From Macrobrachium rosenbergii (lineage: Eukaryota; Arthropoda; Malacostraca; Decapoda; Palaemonidae), in NCBI RefSeq assembly GCF_040412425.1, contig NC_089742.1:80599125-80663124 (forward strand): DNA of 64,000 bases. Reading direction: 5' to 3'. Position numbers and translations under genes: made by a program. Shown in pieces: positions 17,604 through 29,477 of this stretch. Numbering within the stretch: position 1 is the stretch's first letter; every line of letters begins with the position of its first letter. The notes below the pieces were generated by a model that did not search any database, was not told the origin of the DNA, and was given only the letters and a program-made list of their open reading frames with translations.

Positions 17604-17705
17604 CTTTTGGGATGAGGTTATTAGCCCTACGGCCTTCTTCACTCTAGGGCACGATCCACCGCAGTCGTTCGTTAATCTAATTCATTAATCAGGTCAAAAG
17701 ACAAC
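17604..17705. repeat. Dispersed repeat, copy 2 (partner 3590-3690)
   Basis: TTTTGGGATGAGGTTATTAG and a later TAATCTAATTCATTAATCAG block align in order with 3590-3690. It directly follows an AT array, as the partner follows one at 3497. Confidence 0.4.
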
Positions 17706-17721
17706 CCAGTGGAGTTCTTAC

Positions 17722-18013
<292 letters not shown>

Positions 18014-18081
18014 TATAGTATACATATATATATATTATATATATAATATATATATATATACTGTATATATAAAGGAAAAAG

Positions 18082-18146
18082 CCACAAAGGAAAAAATGAA
18101 ACAACGGAGTGGTTACAGACTCCGCTGTTTCAGTTTTCCTTCGTGG
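18082..18146. repeat. Minimal fold-back: two 28-bp arms, 8-bp loop
   Basis: The left arm (18082-18110, starting CCACAAAGGAAAAAATGAAA) and the right arm (18119-18146; reverse complement starting CCACGAAGGAAAACTGAAAC) pair around GGTTACAG. The arms resemble the tips of the 14177-14733 element. It lies between two AT-rich arrays. Confidence 0.7.
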
Positions 18147-18172
18147 TATTTGCCGCTCCGTATCATCGAATC

Positions 18173-18174
<2 letters not shown>

Positions 18175-18247
<73 letters not shown>
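18175..18247. repeat. (AT)n microsatellite
   Basis: About 36 AT units, followed by short TAGA/CAGA tetranucleotide repeats to about 18285. Confidence 0.96.
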
Positions 18248-18249
<2 letters not shown>

Positions 18250-18289
18250 TATCATATAGACAGAGATAGATAGATAGACAGATAGAAGG

Positions 18290-19671
18290 GATGTGGGTGT
18301 TTGCGAGCGTGTGCATGTCAATGTTTTCATATATGGTATATTTATTGCGCAAGCAATTGTACACGAATTATGTTTAAATTCATTTATTTATTATATAGCC
18401 ATCTTTCCCCTCTGGAAGAAAACAGCGTTAAAAGGGGAGAACTATTCATTCACGATCACGATCCCAGACCACTTCTTGGCTAAGTGATTCGGAGGGTCCT
18501 TCCATCTCCTCCTGAATACAGAAAAGGGAAGTTGGACCAAAGAAAACAAACTTCCTTTGTAAACTCTATTATCAGGAAGGCATATGAAGGAGATTGGGTA
18601 AAAGGAACATTTTCTTTGGAAAACAAACGAGTGTTTTGCCAGTTAAAAAAAAAAAAAAAAAACCGCCTTTGTATACTGCGCTATCACAAAGGCATAAGAA
18701 GAAAATTGGGAAGAACGAACATTTTCTTTCGAAATCAAACGAGTTTTAACTTCGTTTTCATTGCCGCGTTTATTTTATGGCTTTATGTTTTCCATGAACA
18801 TTCCAGTCAACCAAAGATTATAATTCATGTCCCCTGTTAATTTCAGTGAAATGTTCATTGTTATGTCAACCATATCTTAGAATAAATCCAAAATTAAAAC
18901 TGAAAACTTTCATAACTTTTAAAATTTAACTGATAAATATAAATTACCATTCTGCTAAAAATGATAAGGTATATTAATAAGATTCTCACGGAACAATACA
19001 TTACGCTACCAGAGGGAAAGCTGAATAATTCAATTATGATATTTCCGAGAGAAATAACATGGAAGGCAAATAAATGAGTAATTTCTGTAGGAACAAAAAA
19101 AAAAGTGATTCACAGATCATTTGATTTTTTTAAATAATAAGAGGAAGGAAGAAAAAAGTCATGGAAAAATCCTTTATTTGTTTTAGGTGAAACGCTCTGG
19201 GAAAATTCATTACGCTTATGAAATATCAAAGGGGACGATAAAAAATTAAATAAAAAATATTCTTTTTTCAGAAAGTTGCTAATCAAAGAACTCTTATTCG
19301 TGGTGTTCCTATTGGAATTCACTGCATAACAAAGGTTAACAACTGGAGACCAAAGGAAATCTCGGAAAAATACAGTCATAGTCATAGGGAGTGAATGATT
19401 TCGAACTGCCAAAATGAGGAAAATTTTAATTTGCGAAATCTCAGTAATAAACAATGTATATTTTCTTTATGAAGAAGATTAAGAATTATTAATGGAAATT
19501 TTCTGCTCTTTTGTCAAAGATCAAAGATATTACAGGCAGATTAAAATCTGAATAAATCATGGTTTTGCAAATTAATCACCTTTCTTTAATACAAAAAATC
19601 ATGCAAAACTGATCTGAACCAAGAGAGGCCCACCTCAGGACGACGCGGCAGCAGCATCTTGAAAACATGAC

Positions 19672-19673
<2 letters not shown>
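18290..19673. other. Unassigned non-coding sequence
   Basis: A plus-strand frame of 118 codons (18484-18840) contains an internal near-duplicate (GGCATATGAAGGAGATTGGG near 18580, AGGCATAAGAAGAAAATTGG near 18690, each followed by AA-GAACATTTTCTTT and CAAACGAGT). It is a tandem duplication of about 110 bp rather than a recognisable gene. The remainder to 19673 is featureless. Confidence 0.5.

Positions 19674-19737
<64 letters not shown>
19674..19737. repeat. (GA)n microsatellite
   Basis: About 32 GA units. Confidence 0.97.
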
Positions 19738-19740
<3 letters not shown>

Positions 19741-20378
19741 AAGGAAAGTCACACTGAACTACCAATAAGTTCGTGATACTACACGTCATCTTGAGAGAAA
19801 ATGAAAAAGAGAGAGAGAGCACTTAAAACTGCATATGAAATTCTCATGACCTCTAAAAGCCAAAACCAGATCGCAATATTTTGAAAAATGACCAGATTCA
19901 GCCAAGTGACTCCCAACCCGTGAACCCCCATGGCAGCAGCAAACGAAGCAACATCCATGTTCTGGAAAGTCAACCGCTTCCAATTCCAGGATCAATATAG
20001 AAAGAGAAACGTTTGCATCCCTGGAATAAACACCGCCACATTGTGGGGGACTTGTTAAGGGCTTTTATAGGTCGCCGGGGCATTTTTTACTTTTATCACC
20101 TATGTATACAGAGGGGAGAGGACCCTATAAACCGTAGAGTATAACCTCTTAAAGAGCCAAGAGTTTACCCTTTAATGGGACTCACCCTCCTATTGGGTAG
20201 CCGGAAAGGTTTAACCACACATTTAGCGACTTAAAGTTTCATACGCGTCTGTTACAGGTTTGCCTTTTTCTTCCCACCCATTCCCTGGACCAAACATCCC
20301 CCATACAGGTAGCAATAAGGTATATGGGTTTATGGGATGTAAATTTCTAATGAAGGTGAGTGGCTGAGAGGATCATTG

Positions 20379-20381
<3 letters not shown>
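19738..20381. other. Unassigned non-coding sequence
   Basis: No gene or known repeat seen. Confidence 0.4.

Positions 20382-20448
<67 letters not shown>
20382..20448. repeat. (CT)n microsatellite
   Basis: About 33 CT units. Confidence 0.97.
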
Positions 20449-20452
<4 letters not shown>

Positions 20453-23206
20453 CAAATAACATGCACATAAACGCATACATATAGAAATTTCTAAAACTTT
20501 ACAACAGAAGAGTAGGAGTCACAACAGATAGAAGATCCACTGAAAATAAAGTTGACTTAACTAAATGCACAAATGATATGTGTCGGAAATTAATTAATTT
20601 CTTTATAGCTTCATAGTCTACTTGTTACTGATTTTTCTATTGAATGCATACATACATACACATATACATTCATACATACATACTCACACACTATTAAATA
20701 ATGTATGAAAAATCCGTGAATAGTGCTGGTAAATATAAAAGCTATAACTCACTGACAACATATACAGTATATTGCCAGCCAAAGACCGTATAATTGTTTG
20801 CATTAAAGATATTAAAATCAATAGTAAATGTACGCCTGACATGTGATTTCATTGTTACAAGAGACTGATATTTTATGTAATGCATAAAAATTATACTAGA
20901 TACCGAATGAACAGATCGTCTCTAAATAAAAATAACTGTCGACGGAAAAAAGAATATTAATTATACATTATTTAAAAATGAAAAAATGACAGATTCGCTG
21001 TTTATCTACTATGAATTTCAATATTTTAATGCAAAAGTTTCTGAGGTTGTTACCAGAAAATATATATTGTCGATAAGGTATAGTTCTATATTTACCAGTA
21101 ATATTCACAGATTTATCGCACCATATTCAAAAGTAAAACCCAAAACTCAGCTTCCAAATTTACACCAGAAATAAAAATTGACTGGATCTTAAGTTGTCCA
21201 ATTTCAACTCGCAGTTTCAATAACCTATCCAGACCATTTTCGGTATGCACAGTAAAATTTCCAAAAATATCAGGCAGCAAAACACTTCGAAAGATCCTTT
21301 TATTCCCTAAAATTAACATGACACCAAAAGTCACCAAAACTCCGGCCAAACTTCTGAACTGTCGTTGAAATCTTCATGAGACCAAAGTTAAATGGTGTGG
21401 TGTACATCCGTAGAGTTTAGTACTATTCTCGGCGAAATTAAGGGTTATGAGCATGCGCCAAGACAGGTTAATCTAACAGTTAGAAATTACGATGGTCAGT
21501 ACTAAAATTTTTGACATGGAAGATAATACCGTTGTCTTGGTGACACACTTGTAAGACAACAATACTGATAAAACTACAGTAATAACTCCGGATTTTACAA
21601 CCTTGCCGAGTTTTACGACTTTGTCCACATCCGGGACCTTTCGCCGTTCGTAGTGTCCTGACCATTAGACCACGAATACTTAATAAACAAAAAATAACGA
21701 AAAAAATCTGAATGAATTATAACCTTTTAAATATTAAATACCAGATTTACATTTTAAAAACCTAGGTCGTCGTAGAGTCTAGAAGAATAATGCCACCATC
21801 ATATTATGAAACGTATTAAAAAGAATACATGCTTATATTTAATTAGCCTATAGTCTACATTTACGAATGTACAACGTTACCACTATCATTTACATTTAAA
21901 TATTAACGTGTATTCGTGTTTAATTATATTCATATTTTCACTGTATTAATCATTCTAACAACACTAAAAGTCCTTGATATCTAGAGCTTCTATTATCCAT
22001 CATTTTCAGTTTTTCTTTTCATTCTATTATCATCATTCCATCAAGCAATCAACTCTTCATCAAAGCCTGTCATCGTTTTATGTTTTTTCATACTTCAGAC
22101 TACCCATACCCCATTAACAACCTTCTTCCCGGTTATCTTACAATTTCTCTCATTCTGTGAGTCTCCTTTTAATATATACTTTCAATTAACCAAAGAGCTA
22201 CAAGAGCCGCAAAGGTTTTTCCGAAATAGGCTAATGCTGTTGTCTTTTATCTTACAGAAATTGACATAAATAAATTTCCTTATATGGCAAAATATTTCAA
22301 AAGCTTTATTGAAAAACTATGGTAAAAGTGTATCACAAAAACTCTTCTGCAAATAATTCCCTGCGTACCAGGACGCAGAGACACAAGGAAAAAAAAATTG
22401 AAAATGAACAAATAAACAATTGAAAAAGCCTCCAGTTCTGTAGCTATCTAAAGCGGGATTTTCTGGCCTGATGCGGTGATTCCAACCAAAAGGGAAAAAC
22501 AATAGAAGGCTGTCAGAGTCATTTTATCTGGGGAAAAACTGGAGTATAGTGCCGGGAGGAAAAACGGAAAAATCTCTGATTATCAGCTTAGAGATTTCGC
22601 TACACTCCACAGGCTCCTGGACACGTACTCCATCCCCTTAACTTCCCCCCCACACCACCACACCACCACACTCCATACCCTCCCTCCTCCCTGGCCTCGG
22701 ACCATCCCACAAGGAGTCAAGCTCGAGCGAGGTTAATACATTTTGGTGCGCCGTTTTTCATTTCATTTAGATGAGTTGAAAGCCTGCAGGGCACCTCAAG
22801 AGCAGAAGCAGGAAAAATACTGCAGCATTAGCATTATGAGTAAAGATATAGTATGATTAATAAAGTAATTTTAATGATTCTTAGATCATGACCTTTAGTA
22901 AACACAACTGAATTATTTTTCTTCTTGAAAAGACTGCAGTGATTACGTTTCACCTCCTTTCGTTTATTAATTTATTAAATTTTAATTACAATAAAAAATG
23001 ACACCTGGTTTGTTAACTGAATAATAGGTGATATTATTAAGAGTCTTACAAGAAACAAAGATGTGTGAGAGAAAATAGGTTCTGAATGGCATCTCGGTAT
23101 GAACTGTTATAAAATAAATAAATGTTAAGTGACAAAAGACCTTTAACCTATGACTTTCATTCATTAATGAGACTTACTGTCTTGTTTCAGCAGGTTGATA
23201 ATTGAA

Positions 23207-23207
<1 letters not shown>
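20449..23207. other. Unassigned AT-rich non-coding sequence
   Basis: The longest stretch without a large array. Chance frames of 60-78 codons only. A minus-strand A-box-like TGGTCTAATGGTCAGGACAC (complement of about 21650-21669) resembles a tRNA-Glu-type head, but the expected B box is poor. A CCACCACACCACC tract lies near 22650. Confidence 0.4.
21600..21675 (-). repeat. Possible tRNA-like SINE head
   Basis: On the minus strand GTGGTCTAATGGTCAGGACA looks like an A box of a Glu/Asp-type tRNA; downstream AAAGGTCCCGGATG is only a weak B-box candidate. Recorded as possible. Confidence 0.3.

Positions 23208-23263
<56 letters not shown>
23208..23263. repeat. (ATT)n microsatellite
   Basis: About 18 units. 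Confidence 0.97.
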
Positions 23264-23788
<525 letters not shown>

Positions 23789-23831
23789 TATATATCCAAC
23801 ATCAGCACGAAAGGACACATGCTTGAGAATA

Positions 23832-24092
23832 TTATAAAATCCACGTCAGAAGGTGAGTGGGAACCGGGACTTTGAACAAGTACTTTTGTAGTTTATTCTA
23901 CATTTTCAAGTTCACAATGAATACAAAAGAAGTTGACAGAGCCTTATATACAAAAACAGAAAAGGGGGCGGGGGTTACAGTTTGTTAATCTGGGCAGCAT
24001 GTTCTTTAAACAAAAAAGACAGGGTGGAGATTAACATTCCTGTGGACATAGCTTCAATAAACACAGTCTCCAGTAGATTCCTTTTCCGATGG
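23832..24092 (-). mobile_element. Penelope-like 3' end, copy 1 (inverted)
   Basis: Mirror image of 24104-24380: it reads, on the minus strand, from GGAAAAGGAATC through a short coding end (to the stop at 23975-23977), a G/C-rich run, a CAATGAATAC/TTCACTG-type 3' UTR and the terminus GTGGATTTTATAA. The coding end matches copy 2 except for a loss of several residues before SFLFKEHAAQINKL. Together with copy 2 it forms a palindrome with an 11-base spacer. Confidence 0.7.
23975..24092 (-). pseudogene. C-terminal end of a Penelope-like RT/GIY-YIG protein, copy 1
   Basis: The minus-strand frame ends KEHAAQINKL-stop. It contains RKRNLLETVFIEA and then a changed middle (STGMLIST) with residues lost relative to copies 2 and 3, so it is the more decayed of the three. 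Confidence 0.5.
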
Positions 24093-24101
24093 TGGCTCAG
24101 C

Positions 24102-24248
24102 GACCATCGGAAAAGGAATCTGCTAGAGACTGCGTTTATTGAAGCTACGTCCACCAGGAATGTTAATCTCCACCCTCGATTATCCCTTGATCCTTTGTCC
24201 CTGCCATTTTTGTTTAAAGAACATGCTGCCCAGATTAACAAATTGTAA
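24102..24248 (+). pseudogene. C-terminal end of a Penelope-like RT/GIY-YIG protein, copy 2
   Basis: The 48-codon frame reads DHRKRNLLETAFIEATSTRN, then VNLHPRLSLDPLSLPFLFKE, then HAAQINKL-stop. The arrangement (basic residues, LLE-FIE, N-NLH, LDPLS, terminal basic tail) resembles the C-terminal edge of the GIY-YIG endonuclease domain of Penelope-like retroelements as I remember it. No catalytic GIY or YIG block is included because the copy is 5'-truncated. Identity rests on memory of the family, so moderate confidence. Confidence 0.5.
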
Positions 24249-24380
24249 CTCTGCCCCCCCCCCCTTCTGTTTTTTGTCAACTTCTTTTGCATTCAGTGTG
24301 AACTTGGAAATGTAGAATAAACTATGAATGTACTTGTTCATAGTCTTAGTTTTCATCACCTTCTGACATGGATTTTATAA
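24104..24380 (+). mobile_element. Penelope-like 3' end, copy 2
   Basis: Starts at CCATCGGAAAAGGAATC, carries 48 codons to a stop at 24248, then a C-rich run, a 3' UTR with AATAAA (near 24316), and the terminus GACATGGATTTTATAA, which passes directly into an AT array. Its 5' edge coincides with that of copy 3 (24481), so the fragments share a defined boundary. Confidence 0.7.
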
Positions 24381-24404
24381 TATATATATATATCTATCTA
24401 TCTA

Positions 24405-24479
<75 letters not shown>

Positions 24480-24480
24480 A
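24381..24480. repeat. AT/ATCT microsatellite between Penelope-like copies
   Basis: AT units, four TATC units (about 24391-24410), an AT array to 24447 and two TACATACATATATA blocks. Confidence 0.95.
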
Positions 24481-24779
24481 GGTCAACAACCATTGGAAAA
24501 GGAATCTGCTAGAGACTGTGTTTATTGAAGCTGCGTCCACCAGGAATGTTAATCTCCACACTGGATTACCCCTTGATCCTATGTCCATGTCTTTTTTGTT
24601 TAAAGAACATGCTGCCCAGATTAACAAACTGTAACCCTGCCCCCCCTTTTGTTTTTTTGTATATAAGGCTCTGTCAACTTCTTTTGTATTCAGTGTGAAC
24701 TTGAAAATGTACAATAAACTACAAAAGTACTTGTTCAAAAGTCCCAGTTTTCATTCACCTTCTGACATGGATTTTATAA
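24481..24779 (+). mobile_element. Penelope-like 3' end, copy 3 (direct repeat of copy 2)
   Basis: Same start (GGTCAACAACCATTGGAAAA), coding end, C-rich run, GTATATAAGGCTCTGTCAAC, AATAAA near 24713 and terminus ACATGGATTTTATAA. It is more complete in the 3' UTR than copy 2. It is followed by ACAT units and AC/AT arrays. Confidence 0.7.
24485..24634 (+). pseudogene. C-terminal end of a Penelope-like RT/GIY-YIG protein, copy 3
   Basis: Open frame of 49 codons to a stop at 24632-24634, with HWKRNLLETVFIEA, STRNVNLHTGLPLDP and KEHAAQINKL. Differences from copy 2 are single substitutions that keep the frame. Confidence 0.5.
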
Positions 24780-24893
<114 letters not shown>

Positions 24894-24894
24894 G

Positions 24895-25362
24895 AAGAGG
24901 AGCCTCGATGGCTCAGTCGGTTACAGCAGCAGCTTCGGACTTTAGAGGTCTGTGGCGCGGGTTCAATCCATAATGATTAGAGAGGCAGACACTTTGCTAT
25001 CCGTGTAGACATCCCGGGATTATATATGTAATCAACGGATAGGTTTGCTTAAAAAAACAAATGGATGTTACAGACTAAATACACACACTGTAAAGCCACT
25101 ACAACACCTTCTAAAACATAACAAACATCTCACACGTCTCGAACTCTCGCCATACCCGCGCAATAACTTCTTTTGCTGGGGAGAAAGGGCGTTGGGTCTG
25201 GTATGGTACATGAAACATACGTACAATCTAACGATGTCAGGCAGGGCAGCTTGATCAAACCACAGGTCTACCCCAAAAGCCAAATCAAAAGTCCTTCAAA
25301 GAAGGCATCGTTTACCCCATACAAAATGGGAATAAAAGCACGTTAAAAGAAAAAGAAGAAGA
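24895..25362 (+). mobile_element. tRNA-derived SINE, about 465 bp
   Basis: The head GCCTCGATGGCTCAGTCGG (A box 24909-24920) and GGTTCAATCC (B box 24960-24969) are 51 bases apart, compatible with a tRNA having a long variable arm. The acceptor stem has no 3' partner, so it is a SINE head. A unique body follows, including ACATCCCGGGATTATATATG, and the element ends in an A-rich tail AAAGAAAAAGAAGAAGAAG that merges into an AT array. No clear target duplication is visible because both ends lie in simple repeats. 69- and 71-codon frames in the body are chance. Confidence 0.65.

Positions 25363-25364
<2 letters not shown>

Positions 25365-25437
<73 letters not shown>
25365..25437. repeat. (AT)n microsatellite
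   Basis: About 36 units, between the SINE tail and the next fold-back element. Confidence 0.97.
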
Positions 25438-25441
<4 letters not shown>

Positions 25442-25721
25442 ATCACCACGGTTGGAAAAGTAAGAGACTAGGGTAGGCCTGGCCGGTTTCAACTTTATTT
25501 CAAGCCATTAACGAAGGACTGTTACATAGTGGGAAAAACCACAATATATTTACCACAATTTTGTATGTTTGTCCGTACTATCTCTGTAGTATATATACGA
25601 GTATCATGATTTCTACCAATATGTATCAGTCCTTCATTAACGGCTTAGAAATAAAGTGGAAAATGGTCAGGACCTACAGTGCACCCATTCTCTTATTTTT
25701 GTCATCTGTGGTGATGTGTGA
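25438..25721. mobile_element. Fold-back element, 284 bp, 85-95 bp inverted arms
   Basis: The left arm (25438-25521, starting TCACATCACCACGGTTGG) and right arm (25627-25721; reverse complement starting TCACACATCACCACAGATGA) align along their length: AAGTAAGAGACTAGGGT with AATAAGAGAATGGGT, and CAACTTTATTTCAAGCCATTAACGAAGG with its counterpart. The central ~105 bp is non-coding. AT arrays lie on both sides. Sequence differs from the 14.2 kb element, so this is another family or another part of one. Confidence 0.7.
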
Positions 25722-25755
25722 TAAACGAATCACGTGTTAATGTGATTATAATCAC

Positions 25756-27260
<1,505 letters not shown>

Positions 27261-27412
27261 TATATTATATCTATATCTATATATCTATATGTCTATAAAT
27301 CTTCAGTTTTCTGGGTTTATTCTCATTTTTCACCTGACGCTCCACCTTTTCTTCCAAGTGCTGTCAGACGTGTGGTTAACGTACAAAAATAAATCCAAAT
27401 CCCCTATAACAT

Positions 27413-27480
27413 CAATTTTTTTATCAGAATTTACGTGAATTTTGATGATAATTTATGAAAATTATTAATATAATTGTTTA
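27413..27480. repeat. Local duplicate A1 (partner 30071-30137)
   Basis: CAATTTTTTTATCAGAATTT and TTACGTGAATTTTGAT followed by AATTATTAATATAATT, matched at 30071-30137 with scattered differences. Confidence 0.8.
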
Positions 27481-27570
27481 TTACCTAACTAAAATCAACC
27501 TTGGAAACCTATATCGGTTTAAATGTGGTTTACAACCCTCCCCACAGAAAAAAAGTTGTAACAGACCAAA

Positions 27571-27749
27571 TGCTTCTGTGACACTCAACCCACCCTCATT
27601 AAAAAATTACTCACAACGAAGTTACCACATTTTTTTCATTGTTCATTTTAAGCCAGACGTATCTTAGTCATACCTTCCCAATAAAACAAATTCTTAAGTA
27701 TCCTGTGGTATTACCATCATCACATTTAAGAACTTAATCCATAAAAAAT
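27571..27749. repeat. Local duplicate A2 (partner 29298-29477)
   Basis: TGCTTCTGTGAC, TTACCACATTTTTTTCA, AGCCA-ACGTATCTTA, TATTACCATCATCA and CTTAATCCA appear in the same order at 29298-29477, on the other side of the Harbinger element. Confidence 0.85.
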
Positions 27750-27845
27750 TCTTCGTAGTTGCAGGCACAACTTTAGAGATCAAGAGCTAATTCATCGAAT
27801 AGACGAAACAAATCCATCACCATCTGCGCATGCGTATTAGGAGAC

Positions 27846-27848
27846 TAA
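27846..27848. repeat. Target site duplication TAA, left
   Basis: TAA directly outside the left inverted terminus; matched at 29294-29296. Confidence 0.8.
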
Positions 27849-27892
27849 AGCCTCGCTGACACGGGGCAAGTTTAGCAGCCGCTAGTGCTAGC
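27849..27892. repeat. Harbinger left terminal inverted repeat
   Basis: Starts AGCCTCGCTGACACGGGG and ends GCTAGTGCTAGC; three mismatches to the right end. Confidence 0.88.
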
Positions 27893-27973
27893 TACAAGTT
27901 AACTTACCCGGCAAGTAAGTGCTGACACTGGGATAGTTTGGCGGGAAAGTATTTGCAGCCAGTAACCATCAAG

Positions 27974-28423
27974 ATGTCCAGTGACATGGATGTAGCAATT
28001 GATGCTACAGTTGTTGTTTTGGCAAAGGAATTAGAAATAATTGTGAGTAACAAAAGGAAGAAAAAACGTACAATATGGGTGAGGAAGTGGCTTCAGCGGA
28101 GAGAAAGTTTAAGAGGCTCCAGTACACTACTTACTGAATTTGCTACTGAAGATCCTACAGAATATAAAAGACATATGCGCATGGATGTGCAGACGTTTGA
28201 GGAACTGCTATATTTGGTGGAGCCTCACATGTCTACAAAGGACACACCGATGAGAAACGCCGTCCCAACAAGGATTAAAATGGAGATAACCTTGCGTTAT
28301 TTGGCAAGTGGGGATAGTCTTGCATCACTTGCATACTTCTTCAAGGTGCCGGCCTCCACTATTTCAAAGTTTTTGCCTAAAGTACTGCAGGCAATCATTG
28401 ATGTACTGAACAACTACTTACAG
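27974..28423 (+). pseudogene. HARBI1-like nuclease, N-terminal exon only
   Basis: From the ATG at 27974 (MSSDMDVAIDA) there are 150 codons, to a CAG|GTAATA splice-donor-like site at 28423/28424; the frame runs on only to a stop at 28462. Features typical of the HARBI1 N-terminus are MRMDVQTFEELLYLVEPHM (about residues 70-88), a TRIKMEITLRYLASGDS block (about 105-120) and a helix-turn-helix-like SLASLAYFFKVPASTISKF. In full proteins the next exon begins the DDE/GAIDG nuclease domain; here the downstream DNA is the 3' end of the convergent MADF gene, so the catalytic domain is deleted. The CDS has no internal stops, suggesting recent loss of function. Confidence 0.85.
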
Positions 28424-28582
28424 GTAATACATTGCAATTTCCATCTACACGTTTATTTCTAGCAAACTTGTATATTTATATCACAAAATTTTTAGAAAAA
28501 GAAAATAGTGTTGTGAACAAGTTTTTATTGATTAAATTTCAATGTAGAGAATATTAAGGACAAAGCAATGTAATATAAACCA

Positions 28583-29028
28583 TTATAGTTCTTCATAAGA
28601 AGCAACACTCTCAATGGAAAATTGTGATTCATTACTCATAGGGCCTACATTTTTGTATGAAACTGTAGAGCCACACGGTGCATTAAAAGATTGCGCCATT
28701 GATGTTGTGTTTTCTGACAGAGAGACATGTCGCTCATGTGTTATTAAAGACTTCGTAGGAAGGCGTCATCCAATCCTGCTCCACTTCTCTTTGATTTTTC
28801 AATTTTCATTAGTTCTTGTCTATAAACATTTTAATAACCTTAATTTTCTTTCTTAAAAATTCAACGTTAGGAACATGAAGGCCTTCCTTCATCAAAGCTT
28901 CGGCTAACATATGGCACGCTTGTTTCTGTTCATGTAATCAATGTGACTTATATATCCCACAGGCATTCATATCCCTCATAAATTCCCAAAAACGTGGAAA
29001 TTTCATTTGGACTCCACTTCTCGCACAT
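28583..29028 (-). pseudogene. Harbinger-associated MADF-domain protein, frameshifted
   Basis: From the ATG at 29028 (MCEKWSPNEISTFLGIYEGY) the frame shows the MADF start W-E-FL-IY-LWD, then is lost at a stop after LWDI. The domain continues in the other two minus-strand frames: ISHIDYMNRNKRA, then CHMLAEALMKEGLHVPNVEF, then YRQELMKIEKSKRSGAGLDD, and a tail ending SIESVASYEEL-stop at 28583-28585. At least three frame changes make it non-functional. An upstream in-frame ATG at 29169 lies near the transposon end. In active Harbingers a MADF/Myb-like partner helps the nuclease bind DNA; that is family knowledge. Confidence 0.8.
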
Positions 29029-29249
29029 GCTTGCGTTCGGGGAAGGTGATGACAACTGTCCAGCAAAGCGGCAACTTGGCGTTGACACGTGGACAGTTGT
29101 GGCTGCTAGTCGGTCACGTGACCGGCTAGTAGCGAGTAAAGTAGCCGGGACATCAACTTCACTTGCCACTATCCTGGACTATCCCAGCAAGTGGCAAGCT
29201 TACTAACTTTTCATTGACATTGGGCAAGTAGAGGGGTAGTTCACAGGTC

Positions 29250-29293
29250 GCTAGTACTAGCGGCTGCTAAACTAGCCCCGTGTCAACGAGGCT
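29250..29293. repeat. Harbinger right terminal inverted repeat
   Basis: Reverse complement starts AGCCTCGTTGACACGGGG. Confidence 0.88.
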
Positions 29294-29296
29294 TAA
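29294..29296. repeat. Target site duplication TAA, right
   Basis: Matches 27846-27848. Confidence 0.8.
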
Positions 29297-29297
29297 C

Positions 29298-29477
29298 TGC
29301 TTCTGTGACAAAACTATCCCCTCATTGCAAAATACTTGCTACAAAATTACCACATTTTTTTCAGTGCTCATCTGAAGCCAAACGTATCTTAATTATACCT
29401 TGCCAATAAAATACAAATTTTTAAATACCTTGAGGTATTACCATCATCATGTCCAAGCACTTAATCCACTAAAAAAT
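29298..29477. repeat. Local duplicate A2' (partner 27571-27749)
   Basis: Direct copy of A2 starting one base after the Harbinger target duplication. The transposon therefore inserted at, or just beside, the edge of a duplicated block. Confidence 0.8.

Larger units (their letters stand above)
27849..29293. mobile_element. PIF/Harbinger DNA transposon, internally deleted, 1445 bp
   Basis: Terminal inverted repeats of 44 bp (27849-27892 and 29250-29293) match at 41 positions, starting AGCCTCG and ACACGGGGC. The flanking trinucleotide is TAA on both sides, the target duplication expected of PIF/Harbinger. Inside are the first exon of a HARBI1-type nuclease gene (plus strand) and a convergent MADF-domain gene (minus strand), the two-gene plan of this superfamily. 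The catalytic DDE part is absent and the MADF gene is frameshifted, so the copy is a non-autonomous relic. It sits between locally duplicated sequences. Confidence 0.9.

Noticed and set aside
24895..24975. Functional tRNA gene
   Set aside because: A and B boxes are present but the 3' acceptor strand is missing and the sequence continues into a SINE body.
28614..28856. 80-codon plus frame inside the Harbinger
   Set aside because: It is the antisense shadow of the MADF gene remains on the minus strand.
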